Shown: in pieces, positions 1 through 10,948 of the stretch | How positions within the stretch are numbered: position 1 is the first letter of the stretch | Layout: the number at the start of each line of letters is the position of its first letter | NCBI GenBank assembly: GCA_001579985.1 | Contig: LRSR01003250.1 | Coordinates: forward strand, 1 to 55,776 | DNA length: 55,776 nt | Direction of reading: 5' to 3' | From: Hypsibius dujardini | Taxonomy: Eukaryota; Tardigrada; Eutardigrada; Parachela; Hypsibiidae | Position numbers and translations under genes: made by a program | The notes under the pieces: generated by a model | Database searches by the model: none | What the model saw: only the letters and a program-made list of their open reading frames with translations | Told to the model about the DNA's origin: nothing

Positions 1-2140
1 CTGTACGTCTGTCTGCCTGTCTATCTGTTTCTTTGTCTGGCTTTGATCTTTTTAGTTTGATGTATTCGTACCTATAAATAGGTTTCCCAGATCTCGTACG
101 CAACAGCTTTTGCAACAACCGGAAGGTCAGGTACTGTATGTATCGATAATGTGAAAACAGCAACTCCAAAATAGCCACAAACGATCCTCTAACCACAAGA
201 TATGTTCGCATTGTCCGATTTCGGCACACAAAGTACAGCGTCTGCAGCAAATATTTCACCACATCTGGCTCCTGATCCTTGGCCGCGACCCAATCCAAAA
301 ACACATCCAATAGGAGCATTTCCAAAAATTGCCGCTGCACAAACGTGTTCTGCGACATATTCCGTATCAAAAGAGCTAACCAAATGTTTAGCTCCGGGTC
401 GCGGGAATTCCTGATAATTGGCTCAAGTTTCCGTAAGGCGCCCACTTTACAAAACAGCCGGACAAAAGCATTGGCATGAGATAACGATGCCAGCAACATA
501 ATGGCTAACCTTTGCGGCAGGCCAGTGCGATATGTAATTAGCTGCGCCAGTCGTCGGACTAACCCGGGAATCGACAGAATTCGGAGCTTCATCCGGGTCG
601 ATTGTTCGGAGAACAGGAAGAAAACCCGCAATGCCGTGAGAATGTAACGTTTCTTCTTTTGAAAGAAAAACAGCTGCATTGTTTTTGGGTTCTTGATCAC
701 AAAACGGAGACTGTAATGCCGGGGTATTCGATCGCCGGCTTTCGTCCATAAAGGCAACCGCGTGTCCGGCTCGTCGTGACACAATTCCGGCGTGAGGTTC
801 TCCAGCCGAAACCAGTGCTTTCGACGCTTCTTCTCGATGATCCAAGCTTTTTTGTTGTGGAATTGTAGGTGGGTCTGATTGCTGGTTCGCCAGACTGGCG
901 TATCCCAGACCAGTGCATCCGGCGGTGGGATAACAATAACGGGTGGTGCTTCATGGTGGGGGTCAGGTTTGACCGGCCCTTTCCCTTTGGCAGCTTTTCC
1001 TTTTGCCGGTTTGGTTTCAGCGTTTTCTTTTGGCGGAGATTTACCTTTACCTAGTTCAAAGTAAATCATTATCCAAAAGCAGTATAAATATGACGCAGAT
1101 CGAAACATACAGACACAAAAACAGAAACAAATACAGGCACAGTTACCGACAAAGACACAGACACAGACACAAACACAGACACAGACACAGAGATAGAGAC
1201 AGAGGCAGAGACAGAGACAGACACGACACAGACATAGACACAAACACAGACACGACACAGACACAGACACAGTCACAGACACAGACGCAGACACAGACAT
1301 GACACAGACACAGACACAGAAACAGACACAGACACAGACACAGACACAGACACAGACACAGACACAGACACAGACACAGACACAGACACAGACATTAGAG
1401 ACCACACTGAGTTTCTCGTTTATGTGTATTTACTTCATACCTTTCGGCGCTACCTTCACGGGCGCCACCGTCGTCAAGGGAGTCGAAACTCTTTCAGGGT
1501 GCGGTGCCGGAACCTCTTCTTCCTCCACGACACGGGCTGCAGGGTCCTCGTACACGAACTTTACCCTTCTCGGCTGATGACGATGCCTGCGAGTACTGTC
1601 TTCCACGGCATCAAACTGGTACACCAATGTGGGAACGTCTGCGTGCGTCTGAGTGGTCGGAAAGCGATGCGACGAGGGGTTGTCAAAGATTTCAGACGTG
1701 ATCAACGGAGATATTTCTTTGCGATGCGAACTTTCCGGGGCTTGATGGGATGCGACCTCAGTAAAGGCTGTGATTGCAGGACCATTGCCGATCCCTCCTG
1801 CCACAGCAGAGGTCGCTGGTATATTTCCTGGGCTGAACTGACTGTCAATTAAACGGTTTAGCAAATCGATATCCGCCGGTGCGAAATCGAATGAACTTCC
1901 ATGTTTCAGGGTCGCCGATTTAGGGACACTGACTCTCTTAGAGCTACGCGAATAAGGTCGATCCGGCAGAAAGTCGTAATCCTCATCACTGAATGCATCC
2001 TCCAGCTCATCGTAGTCGCGTACTTGGTTCTTCACATCCTCCAACTCGGCTGGATCGACGGTCTCAACGTCGGGATCATCTTCGTGACATTGGAACTGCA
2101 CGAAGGGTGTCTCTTCACACCAACTAAACGTTCTATCCAT
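1..2140 (-). CDS. armadillo-like hypothetical protein, 3' end off window
   Basis: I do not recognise this gene by name. Exon 1 runs 2140 to 1441 from an ATG and encodes an acidic, probably disordered region of about 233 residues. The donor at 1440 (GTATGA) and acceptor after 1051 agree in phase and lead to exon 2 (1050 to about 72, donor GTACGA at 71). Exon 2 opens with a Lys/Pro/Ala-rich linker, then a basic stretch with several Trp (around KKAWIIEKKRRKHWF), then about 200 residues of leucine-rich helices resembling armadillo/HEAT repeats (for example LARLITY-like and LALLIRNMSQ). The last exons lie left of the window. The intron holds an ACAGAC microsatellite. The joined frame is open throughout, which supports the model; the ARM assignment is by eye only. 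Confidence 0.6.
1107..1395. repeat. (ACAGAC)n-type microsatellite in intron
   Basis: Long run of ACAGAC/ACACAGAC units, nearly pure from about 1308 to 1395, inside the intron of the armadillo-like gene. The apparent ORFs across it are low-complexity artefacts. Confidence 0.95.
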
Positions 2141-3099
2141 ACAAACTGACGGCCTTTATTCTAACCGTTTTAGAAACTGTGAAAGTACTGAATCGCTTAC
2201 ATTCAACCAGCGGATAAATTTTCCCATGCTTCAGTTCAAGTTCACCGTCTTTTACCCAGATGTCACAGTATCTGGTTGCTGAAACTATGACGACAAACAA
2301 TGCGAGCACTGCGACAGAAGAATATTGCCCAAGAGAGGGAAGCCCCGAAGGTAAATGCTCTACGGGAAGTGTCTAAATTCTCTTGGTGAGTGCTACTATT
2401 GTCACAGACAGTGACAAGGTGATGTGCCAGGGCATTTTCTGGCGTTCGGTGTGAGCGCTCTTGCAGAGGGGAGTATTAGAGATGCAGACCTCCCGATCGC
2501 TGTACTCGGCGTTAGATCCCTGGCGTTCGCAGGCCCAAAACGAATATCCATTCTTCCAAGACCCACAATTCCAAACTGCATCAACTGTAGTGTCGTACAA
2601 TTATACTTAATGTGAAATACATTGCTGCATTTTCTCGCCGCTACAGTGTTTGCGCGATTATATGCACTGGGTGATGGAAAAAGCATTTCCGGTTTCCTCT
2701 CCTACAAAGCGGCAGACTCTCATAAACCTTGACGCCGAAACGCTCTTGCAATCAGTACTTTTATGCTTACATGAACATCCTGCATTATCTGAGAATGAGG
2801 AAAAGCACAATTTAGGTTTATCATGGAGGAATTCCTATATGTTGTAATGTACGAAACGCATCGAGCTATTGGTGTGAAAAAAGATATCACGCACGTGAAA
2901 GTTGGCACGTATACTTCACTTCGACTGAAAACAAGCCAAAGTCCTGTGTCGAATGTCGACACACACTTCGCTAAAAAAACCGCATGAGATTTTCCGAGGG
3001 AACATCTTATCAACAAAAGGACTGCTCTCTCAAGGCTCAGTCCTGTTAAAAACAAATACAGCAGATTTTGCCGAAGGGATATCTCAAGTCGATAAAACC
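2141..3099. other. intergenic spacer between two minus-strand genes
   Basis: This spacer should hold the promoter of the armadillo-like gene and the 3' UTR of NELF-C/D. I see no convincing coding exon. The recognisable content is a degraded copy of a NELF-C/D intron-exon edge at about 2756-2850. Confidence 0.6.
2756..2850 (-). repeat. displaced copy of NELF-C/D intron 2/exon 3 edge
   Basis: About 90 bp closely matches 4143-4235, which is the end of NELF-C/D intron 2 plus the first codons of exon 3. Shared segments include GCACAATTTAGGTTTATCAT and GGAGGAATTCCT. In the copy the peptide IMQDV is still readable, but the frame then diverges and no exon follows. The copy lies downstream of the gene's stop codon on the same strand. 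Confidence 0.8.
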
Positions 3100-5954
3100 T
3101 CAAACAACATCAACATTTTTACAATCCTCGAGAAACACCGATACAGGATCCTTGCCGTCGGCGTGTTTCAGCATTCCAGTCACAGTATTATCGGACACCA
3201 GCGGCAGCAGATGTTTCACCAACGCCACCGAATACGGCGGGGCAATCACATCCAGCAGCTCCAAGACGAAATGTCGAAAGACCGAGACGTCGGTGTCTTG
3301 TTTGGCATACGCCGATCGGACATAGCCCAAAACAGGAAGAACACACCCGCAGCTGACCAAATGGATCATCCGATCGAGGAACATCTTCTGCAGTTCCAGC
3401 CGGATCAGCACGTCCAACTGCGGCCAGGGAGCCTCGAACAACTCCACCAGGAGGTCGAGAATCCTTCGGTGCAGCGTGGGGTGGAGCGTGGCAATCTCGT
3501 CGATGATGATGAGGTGAGCGGGGGTGTTGCGACTCTCCCCGGCAAACTTGAAGTAGCTCGGCTCCTTGACAGTCTTGCCGATCCAGTGGATCATGCCGAG
3601 GGAGATGACGCCGAACTTGAGAAAATTGAAGACGGCCGGCAGTTCGCTGACCACGTCGTTGCCCTTTGCAGACATTTCCAGGATCTTTCGTAAGGATTCC
3701 TGAGTGAACTTCAAATCTTCCTGCAATAAAAAGTTGTTAAAATTTGAATGTCTACGAAGTTCACCTGAGTAAGATCAGACACGCAGTATATGATTCGAAC
3801 CTTAAAGATGTCCAGACGTGTTTGAGTGTGGTCCTTTTTTGACGGGACACTCCATTTTTCAAAGACGGCGGCCATGTAAGACAACAGGAAAATGTACTTT
3901 GGTCGATGGTCAGTCGGAATTTTGGGATCAGTCGAGAAGAGGCTTTCGATTAGGAGCTCAGCGAAACCCTTAAACCGCAAAAGTCCCACCGGAGGAGGGT
4001 CGGCGGAGCTGTAGGCTTGAAAGAGGATTTGGATGTCGGCTGGGTTGAGGCTCTTTTTGGCGACCATCGATGCCACGGCTTGCATAACCTTCGGCCAGGC
4101 AGCGCCTTTCGCGATGCTCAGCTGTGTCTGCATAGTTTGGTGGTCTTTTATGCTCTCATTAACATCTTGCATTATCTGAAAAAGAAAAGCACAATTTAGG
4201 TTTATCATGGAGGAATTCCTGATGCTTATTGTTAGAAGCAGCATGTTAGAACCATGTTAGCAGATGTCATCATTGCCGCTCACCTTGACGAGATTCATTC
4301 CCCCTGGACATTCATGGATCAAACTGCTCATGATCATCTGAGCGGCCAAGTAAGTGCACTCCCCGTTTGTGATCAACTTGGTGAAGTCTGACAAGGCCCC
4401 AGGGGCGCCATCGACAATCCTCCCCATGGTCGAGTCAAACACCCTGATGAACACCTCCATCTGATTGACCGCCGTCGTCGTCGTCGGTATCTCACTCTGG
4501 AATCCCGCATCGGAAATGGACTTGATGGCAAAGTTCAGCATCAAGCAGTCGCGATGCACCTCCACCAGCTTGTAGACCATCTTCCGCCAGTGGCTGTGAG
4601 TGATCAGTTCCATCACCCACGGCGGGACACCACCTTCGTTGTTGAAGATTTTGTCGGCCTTCTTGGGGTCGAAATGCTTGATGATCATCGTTTCCAGTTG
4701 GCGCTCGATCAGCTCCTGAACGGTGTGTTCGTCCTCGCCGAGGATGAGGAGCCACTGTGCGAAGAGGTTAACGTATTGGGCGATGCCTGTAAAGAATAAA
4801 AGTGCAGTTACATAATGTTAAGTAAATCAATTGGCTGTTTACTATTTTTAAATAATTCAAACGATGAGAATTAAGGACTGGACTGCTCTAGGTAACAATA
4901 GTACTGGTAATTTATTGTTCGTTCAATTATGCATTACTTTTCTATGAATCCTTACTCCCCCGTGCAGTGAGTTAAATGAGTATTTTTACAGAAACCAATT
5001 AAAACGATAACCCTTACCGGTATCCATCCAATTGAGCAATTATTCACAACCATCCATAAAATAAACAATAATCTATCGCCTCGTGACACATGAAAAGAAA
5101 AGGGAAAAGATCAACTGCACACAACTGAACCTGTAATTTTGAAATCCTTTCTATTCCCTTTCATCCTTTCATCTGGACTCTACCTGCCCTTCTCATTTCA
5201 CGTTTTCGTCGCTCTTCCTGTAAGAGCTAGTCTCTGACTAGCAATTTGCAGTGATTAAAGCTCAATCAACAGATCAATCAACAGATCAATCAAACAAGGG
5301 TGGCCAGCACCAGGCTTGACTGAATCCCCTTATGCTACTGATTCGTTTTGTAAGGCAGTCCCATAATTGCTCTGATAAAAAGCAAATTAGCCGTTAGTTG
5401 CCCCGTACATTTATTAATATTAGAAAGTAGCAACCAGAGAGCACAACTGCAAGCAACGTTATGAACAGTAAACGAAACTAAACAATAAACCAATACATCA
5501 ATCAAGTGGGCGAGTCGACAGTAAACCGGATTTCCTCTAAAACTCGCCTTTTTCAATTTTTACCTGTCGACCCAAGTTTTCAAAAAATTATCCAATCTTT
5601 TACCAATGAAATCCGTAAAAAAAACAGCAGCCGTTCCTTCCCCTCCTTACCTTCGTAGCTGTTGGCAAGCGATTCAATGGCCCCTGCCGGCTCTCCATCA
5701 GCGGCGAAATACTGATTCACCAGATCCATCATCACGGGCTCCATGATGAAGTCGATGGACTTGAATTTCTCCAGGCAGAAGTCGCGGATCTGCGCCGGCG
5801 GTGCGGCCTCCGAAAATGTGACATCGGTGGAGTTACCGCCGCCAGCGCCTTCCTCATCAGCTTCTTCCCCATACTGATCTTCATCTTCCATCAAGTCGCC
5901 ACGCTCCTCATCCCCACCGTACTCCTGTTCTATGTCGTCGTCGTCTTCGTCCAT
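3100..5954 (-). CDS. NELFCD: negative elongation factor subunit C/D (TH1)
   Basis: Subunit of the NELF complex, which holds RNA polymerase II in promoter-proximal pause in the nucleus. Four exons join in phase: 5954-5651, 4786-4284, 4175-3801, 3720-3100, giving 600 residues against about 590 in human. The N-terminus is very acidic, then IMEPVMMDLVNQYF matches the family's IMEP block. HFDPKKADKIFN, CLMLNFAIKSISDAGFQ, LNPADIQILFQ, LDRMIHL and VLDVIAPPY are all family hallmarks. The start ATG at 5954 opens the acidic tract. The gene is head-to-head with the coiled-coil gene at 6227, about 270 bp away, suggesting a shared promoter. Intron 1 (864 bp) is long for this locus and carries short ATCAATCAAC repeats. 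Identification is firm; splice sites are inferred. Confidence 0.95.
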
Positions 5955-6226
5955 GGCAAATGAGTTGAGAATCCGAAGCGTGTAAAACCAGCGACAAGAT
6001 TACCAATGCATATGACGGGACCGGGAATAAAAAATTGTCTTAAGAATGTGTAAAAAAGAAAAACAAACCCAAGCCACGCCTCTAAAACCCTTAGGTGCCC
6101 TGCAAGCTGGACCCCCAGGGGAAATTCGTTGGCGCCTGTGGATTTGCAGCGTTTATGTTTGGAATTTTCGCTGCGATTTACATAAAACCTGTTTTTTTCC
6201 AAGAACCGGAAAGTGTTTGTCTTAGG
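5955..6226. promoter_or_regulatory. putative bidirectional promoter
   Basis: 272 bp separate the divergent start codons of NELF-C/D (-) and the coiled-coil gene (+). No clear TATA box was seen. The role is inferred from geometry alone. An in-frame non-ATG extension of the plus-strand gene (GTG at 6095) would encode a hydrophobic stretch but is considered 5' UTR. Confidence 0.4.
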
Positions 6227-8702
6227 ATGGCGGATACCCAACTATCGGCTGTCGTAACACCATCGACCGTTATTAGCAAGGAACACAATGGAACTGCCAA
6301 CTGCAACGCCAGTTTTGAATTTGGTCTGCCGTCGTTACCCAGTCCTCGCAAATCGCGCTTCGAGAAGGAGAAGCAAATGGAGGATGCCGTGGCAATAGAG
6401 GTACATGATTTATCTTGCAGACAACGGCAAATTTTTATTATCAGTGATGTTAATAATGTTGACAAGCGGCAAGTGTATTTTTGTTGAAGTTGAACATCTC
6501 CGTGATCGCTGGATTGGTTGATTAAGTGAGTAGAATTTACCGTCTCTTAAATCAATGAATCTGTCGACATTTTTTGGATAGAAAGTTTACCATGATTGCG
6601 TTTGGTCCGTTCTTCATGGATGCAGATGCAGTTGTATTTATGTATTACGTTTCCCCCCCCCCCACGCCTAAGGCCATGAAAGCGAGAGTGGGAGATCTTA
6701 GAAAAGCGAAAGCAGAGAGGAGTAAGATGCTGGACGCTGTGGACGAATTCATCAAACAAGCGGCGGAGGATGATCCGGTTTACGTGTAAGGCGGGGAATG
6801 GGATGGATTAATTTGGAATCTTTATTATTTAACCCAGTTTTTACCGTCCTTTTTCACAGGGAGTTAATGCGACTAGAGCTGGAGGAGTACAACCTGCGGC
6901 TGGACATTCGTGAGCTCGGGCAGGTACGACACTGGGGAATTCTTATAAACGGCTCGGTGTCAATCTGTGAAATTTGACTACATCATTTTGCCTGGTTGCC
7001 TGGTACGAGTACGAGTACGAGGGAGGGGTCTTGGAATGGGCCACTTGACTTTCCCGTACTCCGGAATGGACTACCATGGAATCACAACTTCCAGACAGTT
7101 TTGGCTATAACTAAGGTCTAAACGACAGAGAATAATCGATAACCTCGGTGAAACGCGTATCAGATTTCAAGAACAGTTGCGGTAACGTTTTGAAAAATAA
7201 TTGGAGGGTTGGAAAAAGCTCACTATAGAGGTCGCTGACTATGCAGTGACTCATCTGTTTTCGATTAATTTGCGACAGAGCTCCCTCTGTCATCCGGTGG
7301 CCCATTCTAGGGTACGGAAAGTCAAGTGACCCATTCTAGGGTACGGAAAATTAAGTGGCCCATTCTAGGGTACGGAAAATTAAGTGGCCCATTCCGGAGC
7401 TCTTCCTTCTTACTGTAATCATAATTATTTAAGGTTGTACAGAATTTCGCCACTAATTTGTTTTTTATTCAAATGTGCAATTAATCACTGACTGATTTTT
7501 TAGTTTAACTTTTCAGATCATCATAACTAATTTTGTAAGCCTATAGTTTATAAATTTAGTTCTATTTTTGTCGAAATCAGTGAACTAATTTTAGTTATCC
7601 GATAGAAATATCCAGTAAGAAAGGAATTTTAGTTTATTTTTTGCTAGTAACTAAAAGAACTAACTCTTAACATTTTTAGTAGTTATTACTAGTTGCTAGA
7701 AGTTCCCAGTTTCATCCATACACGTGATGATGTGTCGTTTCATTACAGTTCAGTTCTCACATTGATTATTAATCGTCATATTTCACTTGAACCGTTAAAC
7801 GCGTCCATGGAGAACAACAATTGGACGTATCTAATGAATTTATTTACCTCATCGGAGGTTAGTCGGCTACTGGATTATTTGAAGGTGTTCTGAAAGAACT
7901 TTTTACTTTGCAGAAAAATGAAGTCCAGGAAGCGCAAATACTGGATGGATACCGGCAGACAGCGCTGGGTATGATCTTTCTTCTGCAACCTGAAAATACT
8001 TTAGGATTTCCGAGCTTCATCTTTTTGGGGATTCTTCTCCCTGCTTCAGATCAAGTTCCTATCATCAGGAACCAAAAACGTGTGGAGCAACTACTGGAGC
8101 AGGATTTGCCGACGGATGAGAAGAAAGACTTGCACAAGTATGATCTTGTTTATGTCCTACTCATTGCTAAATGGCTACAAAACAGTATGACTTGCAAAAG
8201 TATGATCTTGTTTATTTCCTACTCATTGCTAAATGGCTACAACACAGTAGGACTTGCAACAAGTATGATCTTGTTTATCTCCTACTCATTACTAAATGGC
8301 TGAACACAGTATGACTTGCAAGAAGTATGATCTTGTTTATCTCCTACTCATTGCTAATTGGCTACAAAACAGTAGGGCTTGCAACAAGTATGATCTTGTT
8401 TATCTCCTACTCATTACTAAATGGCCACAACGCAGTGACTTTTTACCAGGAGAGAAGCCGAATTGGAAGAACTTACCGCGAGAGCAGCCGCGTCCCTTTT
8501 TGTTCTCAACCGCCTTCATCTTCGCCTTACTGACATCACCGGCGGCGAAGAAGCTTCCGCCACTCTACTTCATGGCATTGATCGACAGGATAGGGAAACA
8601 ATCGGACCGCTGGTCAGCGATTTTACCTCCATTCGAAGAACGCTTCCGTCCAAATTGCTTCTGCCCAATAATCCGGAACCGGACTTCGGCGACAAAATTT
8701 GA
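6227..8702 (+). CDS. coiled-coil protein of unknown function
   Basis: I do not recognise this family. Six exons join with matching phases: 6227-6400, 6673-6785, 6860-6923, 7914-7968, 8050-8137, 8450-8702, giving 248 residues. Splice sites are good (for example GTAAGG at 6786, CACAG before 6860, TTGCAG before 7914). The N-terminal 58 residues are Ser/Pro-rich. Residues about 59-200 are heptad-rich and charged (ELMRLELEEYNLRLDIRELG, KRVEQLLEQDLP, REAELEELTARA) and predict an alpha-helical coiled coil. The tail is Pro-rich and ends at TGA 8700-8702. Intron 3 holds an inverted-repeat element and intron 5 consists almost wholly of a 62-bp tandem repeat that copies the exon 5 donor. Head-to-head with NELF-C/D. 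A structural or scaffold role is likely but not shown. Confidence 0.7.
7007..7411. mobile_element. MITE-like element family 4, copy a
   Basis: Begins GAGTACGAGGGAGGGGTC and TTGGAATGGGCCACTTGA and ends with the inverse, GGCCCATTCCGGAGC. Internal landmarks (ACTATAGAGGTCGCTGACTA, GATTAATTTGCGACAGAG) recur at 21761, 29173, 37826 and 50300. Near the right end the segment GGGTACGGAAARTYAAGTG is tandemly repeated about three times with a 37-bp period. No coding capacity. It sits in intron 3 of the coiled-coil gene. Confidence 0.8.
8131..8445 (+). repeat. 62-bp tandem repeat spanning an exon-intron junction (5 copies)
   Basis: Five diverged units of about 62 bp, each beginning GACTTGCA.. followed by AGTATGATCTTGTTTAT. 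The first unit starts inside exon 5 (the exon ends at 8137, CACAA before GTATGA). Every later unit therefore carries a copy of the exon's last bases and its 5' splice site. The array fills intron 5 up to the acceptor at 8449. Confidence 0.9.
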
Positions 8703-9347
8703 GATTGTTCTTTGATTTATGATTACAGTGTGGCGATCAGATATTGGCCGTTGACGTTGACATGATTTACATTCAGTTTAGTTCATTTCATTCATGTCCA
8801 ATCAAATCCATTATTATTGGACGAGTGCAGTTCCCAAATCTCAACGCCAAAATTTTCCTTTTTTCAATTTCGAGTGGTGTTTCCCAACAAAATGGAGTAC
8901 ACGTTTTCTCTTGGATACTAGTTAGCAATTACCTCAGCATCTGGCTCATTTTTGGAATGTATTAGTACAGAGTAGCAAACGTCGCAATTGTGGTGGTGGC
9001 GATTACTGTAATTTTTTATCTTTGCACTACACTTCCTTGTTGAATTGCCATTATCGCGAGGACATATTTTTTGCTCTGGGGATTATTTCAAATTGTGGTG
9101 TTCGTCCGGATTAGATCCACAATGGTAAGGTTCGTGACTACGTTGTTGATTTTTCCCGATCCTCACTTGTGCAATCAAGCAACCAATGCCTCACTTCAGT
9201 GACTATATAAGCTGTGCAATCAGGCAATCAATGCCTCCCTTTAAGAATTATTAAAGCTGTGCAATCAGGCAATCAATGCCTCTCTTTAAGGATTATTTAA
9301 GCTGTTCATCTTTTAGACGTGTTTTTTTGTCGCGGTTTACTGATGCG
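8703..9347. other. intergenic spacer with 45-bp tandem repeat before geminin
   Basis: Non-coding as far as I can see. From about 9168 to 9305 three 45-bp units (GTGCAATCARGCAAYCAATG ... TTAAAGCT) are tandem; the first ends in CTATATAAGCT, a TATA-like sequence. An ATG directly followed by GTAAGG at 9121-9129 could be an alternative first geminin exon. Confidence 0.7.
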
Positions 9348-10885
9348 ATGTCCGATTCGTTGCAGATTCCTCGCCGTGTCCTGAATACATTAAACACGCC
9401 GTCTACGCCCATCAGCGACGGCTATCAAGACAGCAAATCACGGGAGCAGTTGAAGGATGCGAAAAACGCAAAAATATTTCCCCTGGAATCTTCTAATACC
9501 AATTCTGTAAGGCTCCATTTGATCTCTCTACCGCTCTATTTAATTTCATTTTCATTTTCTCACACTATTGGAAAATTTGATGAGATTTCGGTCGGCGGTT
9601 CATGTTGTGCCTGATGTCGAATTTTATTATTATGTAGGCCACCAATAGATCAATCAATCCGTATGTACCTCACTATCTTATTATCTGTTTATAAATCAAC
9701 CAATGGACCGAATGCCTTTAATGATCGAAAGACTTCTGATCGATGAATTCATTGCGGGCAAACGAGTGCCTTATTTTCAAATTTTATTCCGTGTCTTATT
9801 TTACAGCGAATTCTGACTGGAAAGAACTGCAAGCGGAGCAAGTCGGATAGCTTTCTTGATGCACCACTTACCAAAAAATCTCGTCCATTGGTGGCGGGAG
9901 GCAACAAGGTTAAGGAGAACGTTCCATTCACCATCCACGAAGATGCTCTTGACGAGTCTCCAGTTTGCGTCAGATCTCCAATCAAAAAGCCGTCGCCAGA
10001 TAAGATCAACCTGAAGAAGGCCGGAATTGCAGTTGAGGAGTCTGTGCCGTCGTGCACCCTCACTGCCGAGCCATACTCTGTGGAAGAGCAGATTCGATGG
10101 ATGACCGCAGGTCAGTTTAGAATTTTGCGAGTTCACTGTTCAGGTAATAGATCTTGACTTGCGAAATAACAATAACCTTGACTTGATTGTAGACGCTCGG
10201 CCGGACTCCTATTACAAGGTCCTGGCGGAAGAGTGCCAAGCTGCCTTGAAGGAGACACAAGAAGAAAATCACAGAGTAAGGAGTAAGAGGCAAAGTGTTT
10301 ATTTCGGCTCACCCTCCAGTTGGTCGAAAAATCAGCTCACTCATGGGTTTCTCTTTAAAAGTAGATGCTTGATTGTTTGATTTGCTGTACTATATACTAG
10401 TATACTATAGCACTTCTAGAAATCCAACAATTAAGCAACTGTGATCAAAGAGAAACCCATGAGTGAAGCGATTTATCAACAAATTGGAGAGTGAGCCGAA
10501 ATACATATTTCACCTCATACTGAGTACTGGCCATGGCCGTGCTGCAACACGACACTGTGTCTAACTTGGAATCAACATTTTTTATTGCTTTATCGGTGAA
10601 TGATTTTCGATGGTTTATCGTTGATTACCAGTAGTTTTTGCCTCAAAGTAACTTTCTAATTTAGCTGCAGACAACCATACAGGAGCTAAAAGAGGAAAAC
10701 GCACATCTCTACGAAGTGGGATCACATGCCCAATACTTTGCCGACATTCTCGAAGAAGTATGTGTCCCTGGGATCATATTATGGAAGGAAGATACCGTTG
10801 ATTTTTCAATCGACTAACAACATTTGTTTTACAGCAAATGAATCGAGAGGAGTGCCGCGTGGACACCGAGACGCAGACTGACTGA
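9348..10885 (+). CDS. GMNN: geminin, DNA replication licensing inhibitor
   Basis: Nuclear inhibitor of the licensing factor Cdt1, normally destroyed by APC/C at mitotic exit. Five exons: 9348-9506, 9807-10110, 10193-10275, 10665-10757, 10835-10885, giving 229 residues. Residues 9-16 (RRVLNTLN) fit the destruction box RxxLxxxN at the place where vertebrate geminin has one. A basic, probably disordered middle follows, then the conserved coiled coil: YYKVLAEECQAALKE, EENHR and LKEENAHLYEVGSHAQYF, with the family AEVAEHVQYMAEL-like motif. By my alignment the coiled coil is one heptad shorter than in vertebrate geminin. The start is uncertain: TTGCAG at 9361-9366 could be an acceptor from an ATG exon at 9121-9123, which would join in phase just before IPRRVL. 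GEMC1 and multicilin share the coiled coil, but the D-box favours geminin. Confidence 0.88.
10302..10503. mobile_element. MITE-like foldback element family 1, copy a
   Basis: About 200 bp in geminin intron 3, with long inverted repeats: TTTCGGCTCACCCTCCAGTT at the left and GGAGAGTGAGCCGAAAT at the right, and CTCATGGGTTTCTCTTT against AAAGAGAAACCCATGAG internally. A second copy lies at 47480. No coding capacity. Confidence 0.85.
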
Positions 10886-10948
10886 ACGCGAAGTTATGAC
10901 TGCATTTTTTTCTCAGCCCATCAGTAGAGATGAACGTTGAACAAACCG

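Noticed and set aside
1003-1577. Overlapping ORFs rich in Thr-Gln or His-Arg
   Set aside because: They are translations of the ACAGAC microsatellite inside an intron of the minus-strand gene.
6095-6226. N-terminal extension of the coiled-coil gene with a hydrophobic segment
   Set aside because: It would need a GTG start in an animal gene; ATG 6227 is the better start and the extension lies in the promoter.
8131-8445. Regular repeats resembling a CRISPR array
   Set aside because: Units are contiguous, diverged, without unique spacers, and lie in an animal intron; the same holds for 29821-30000.
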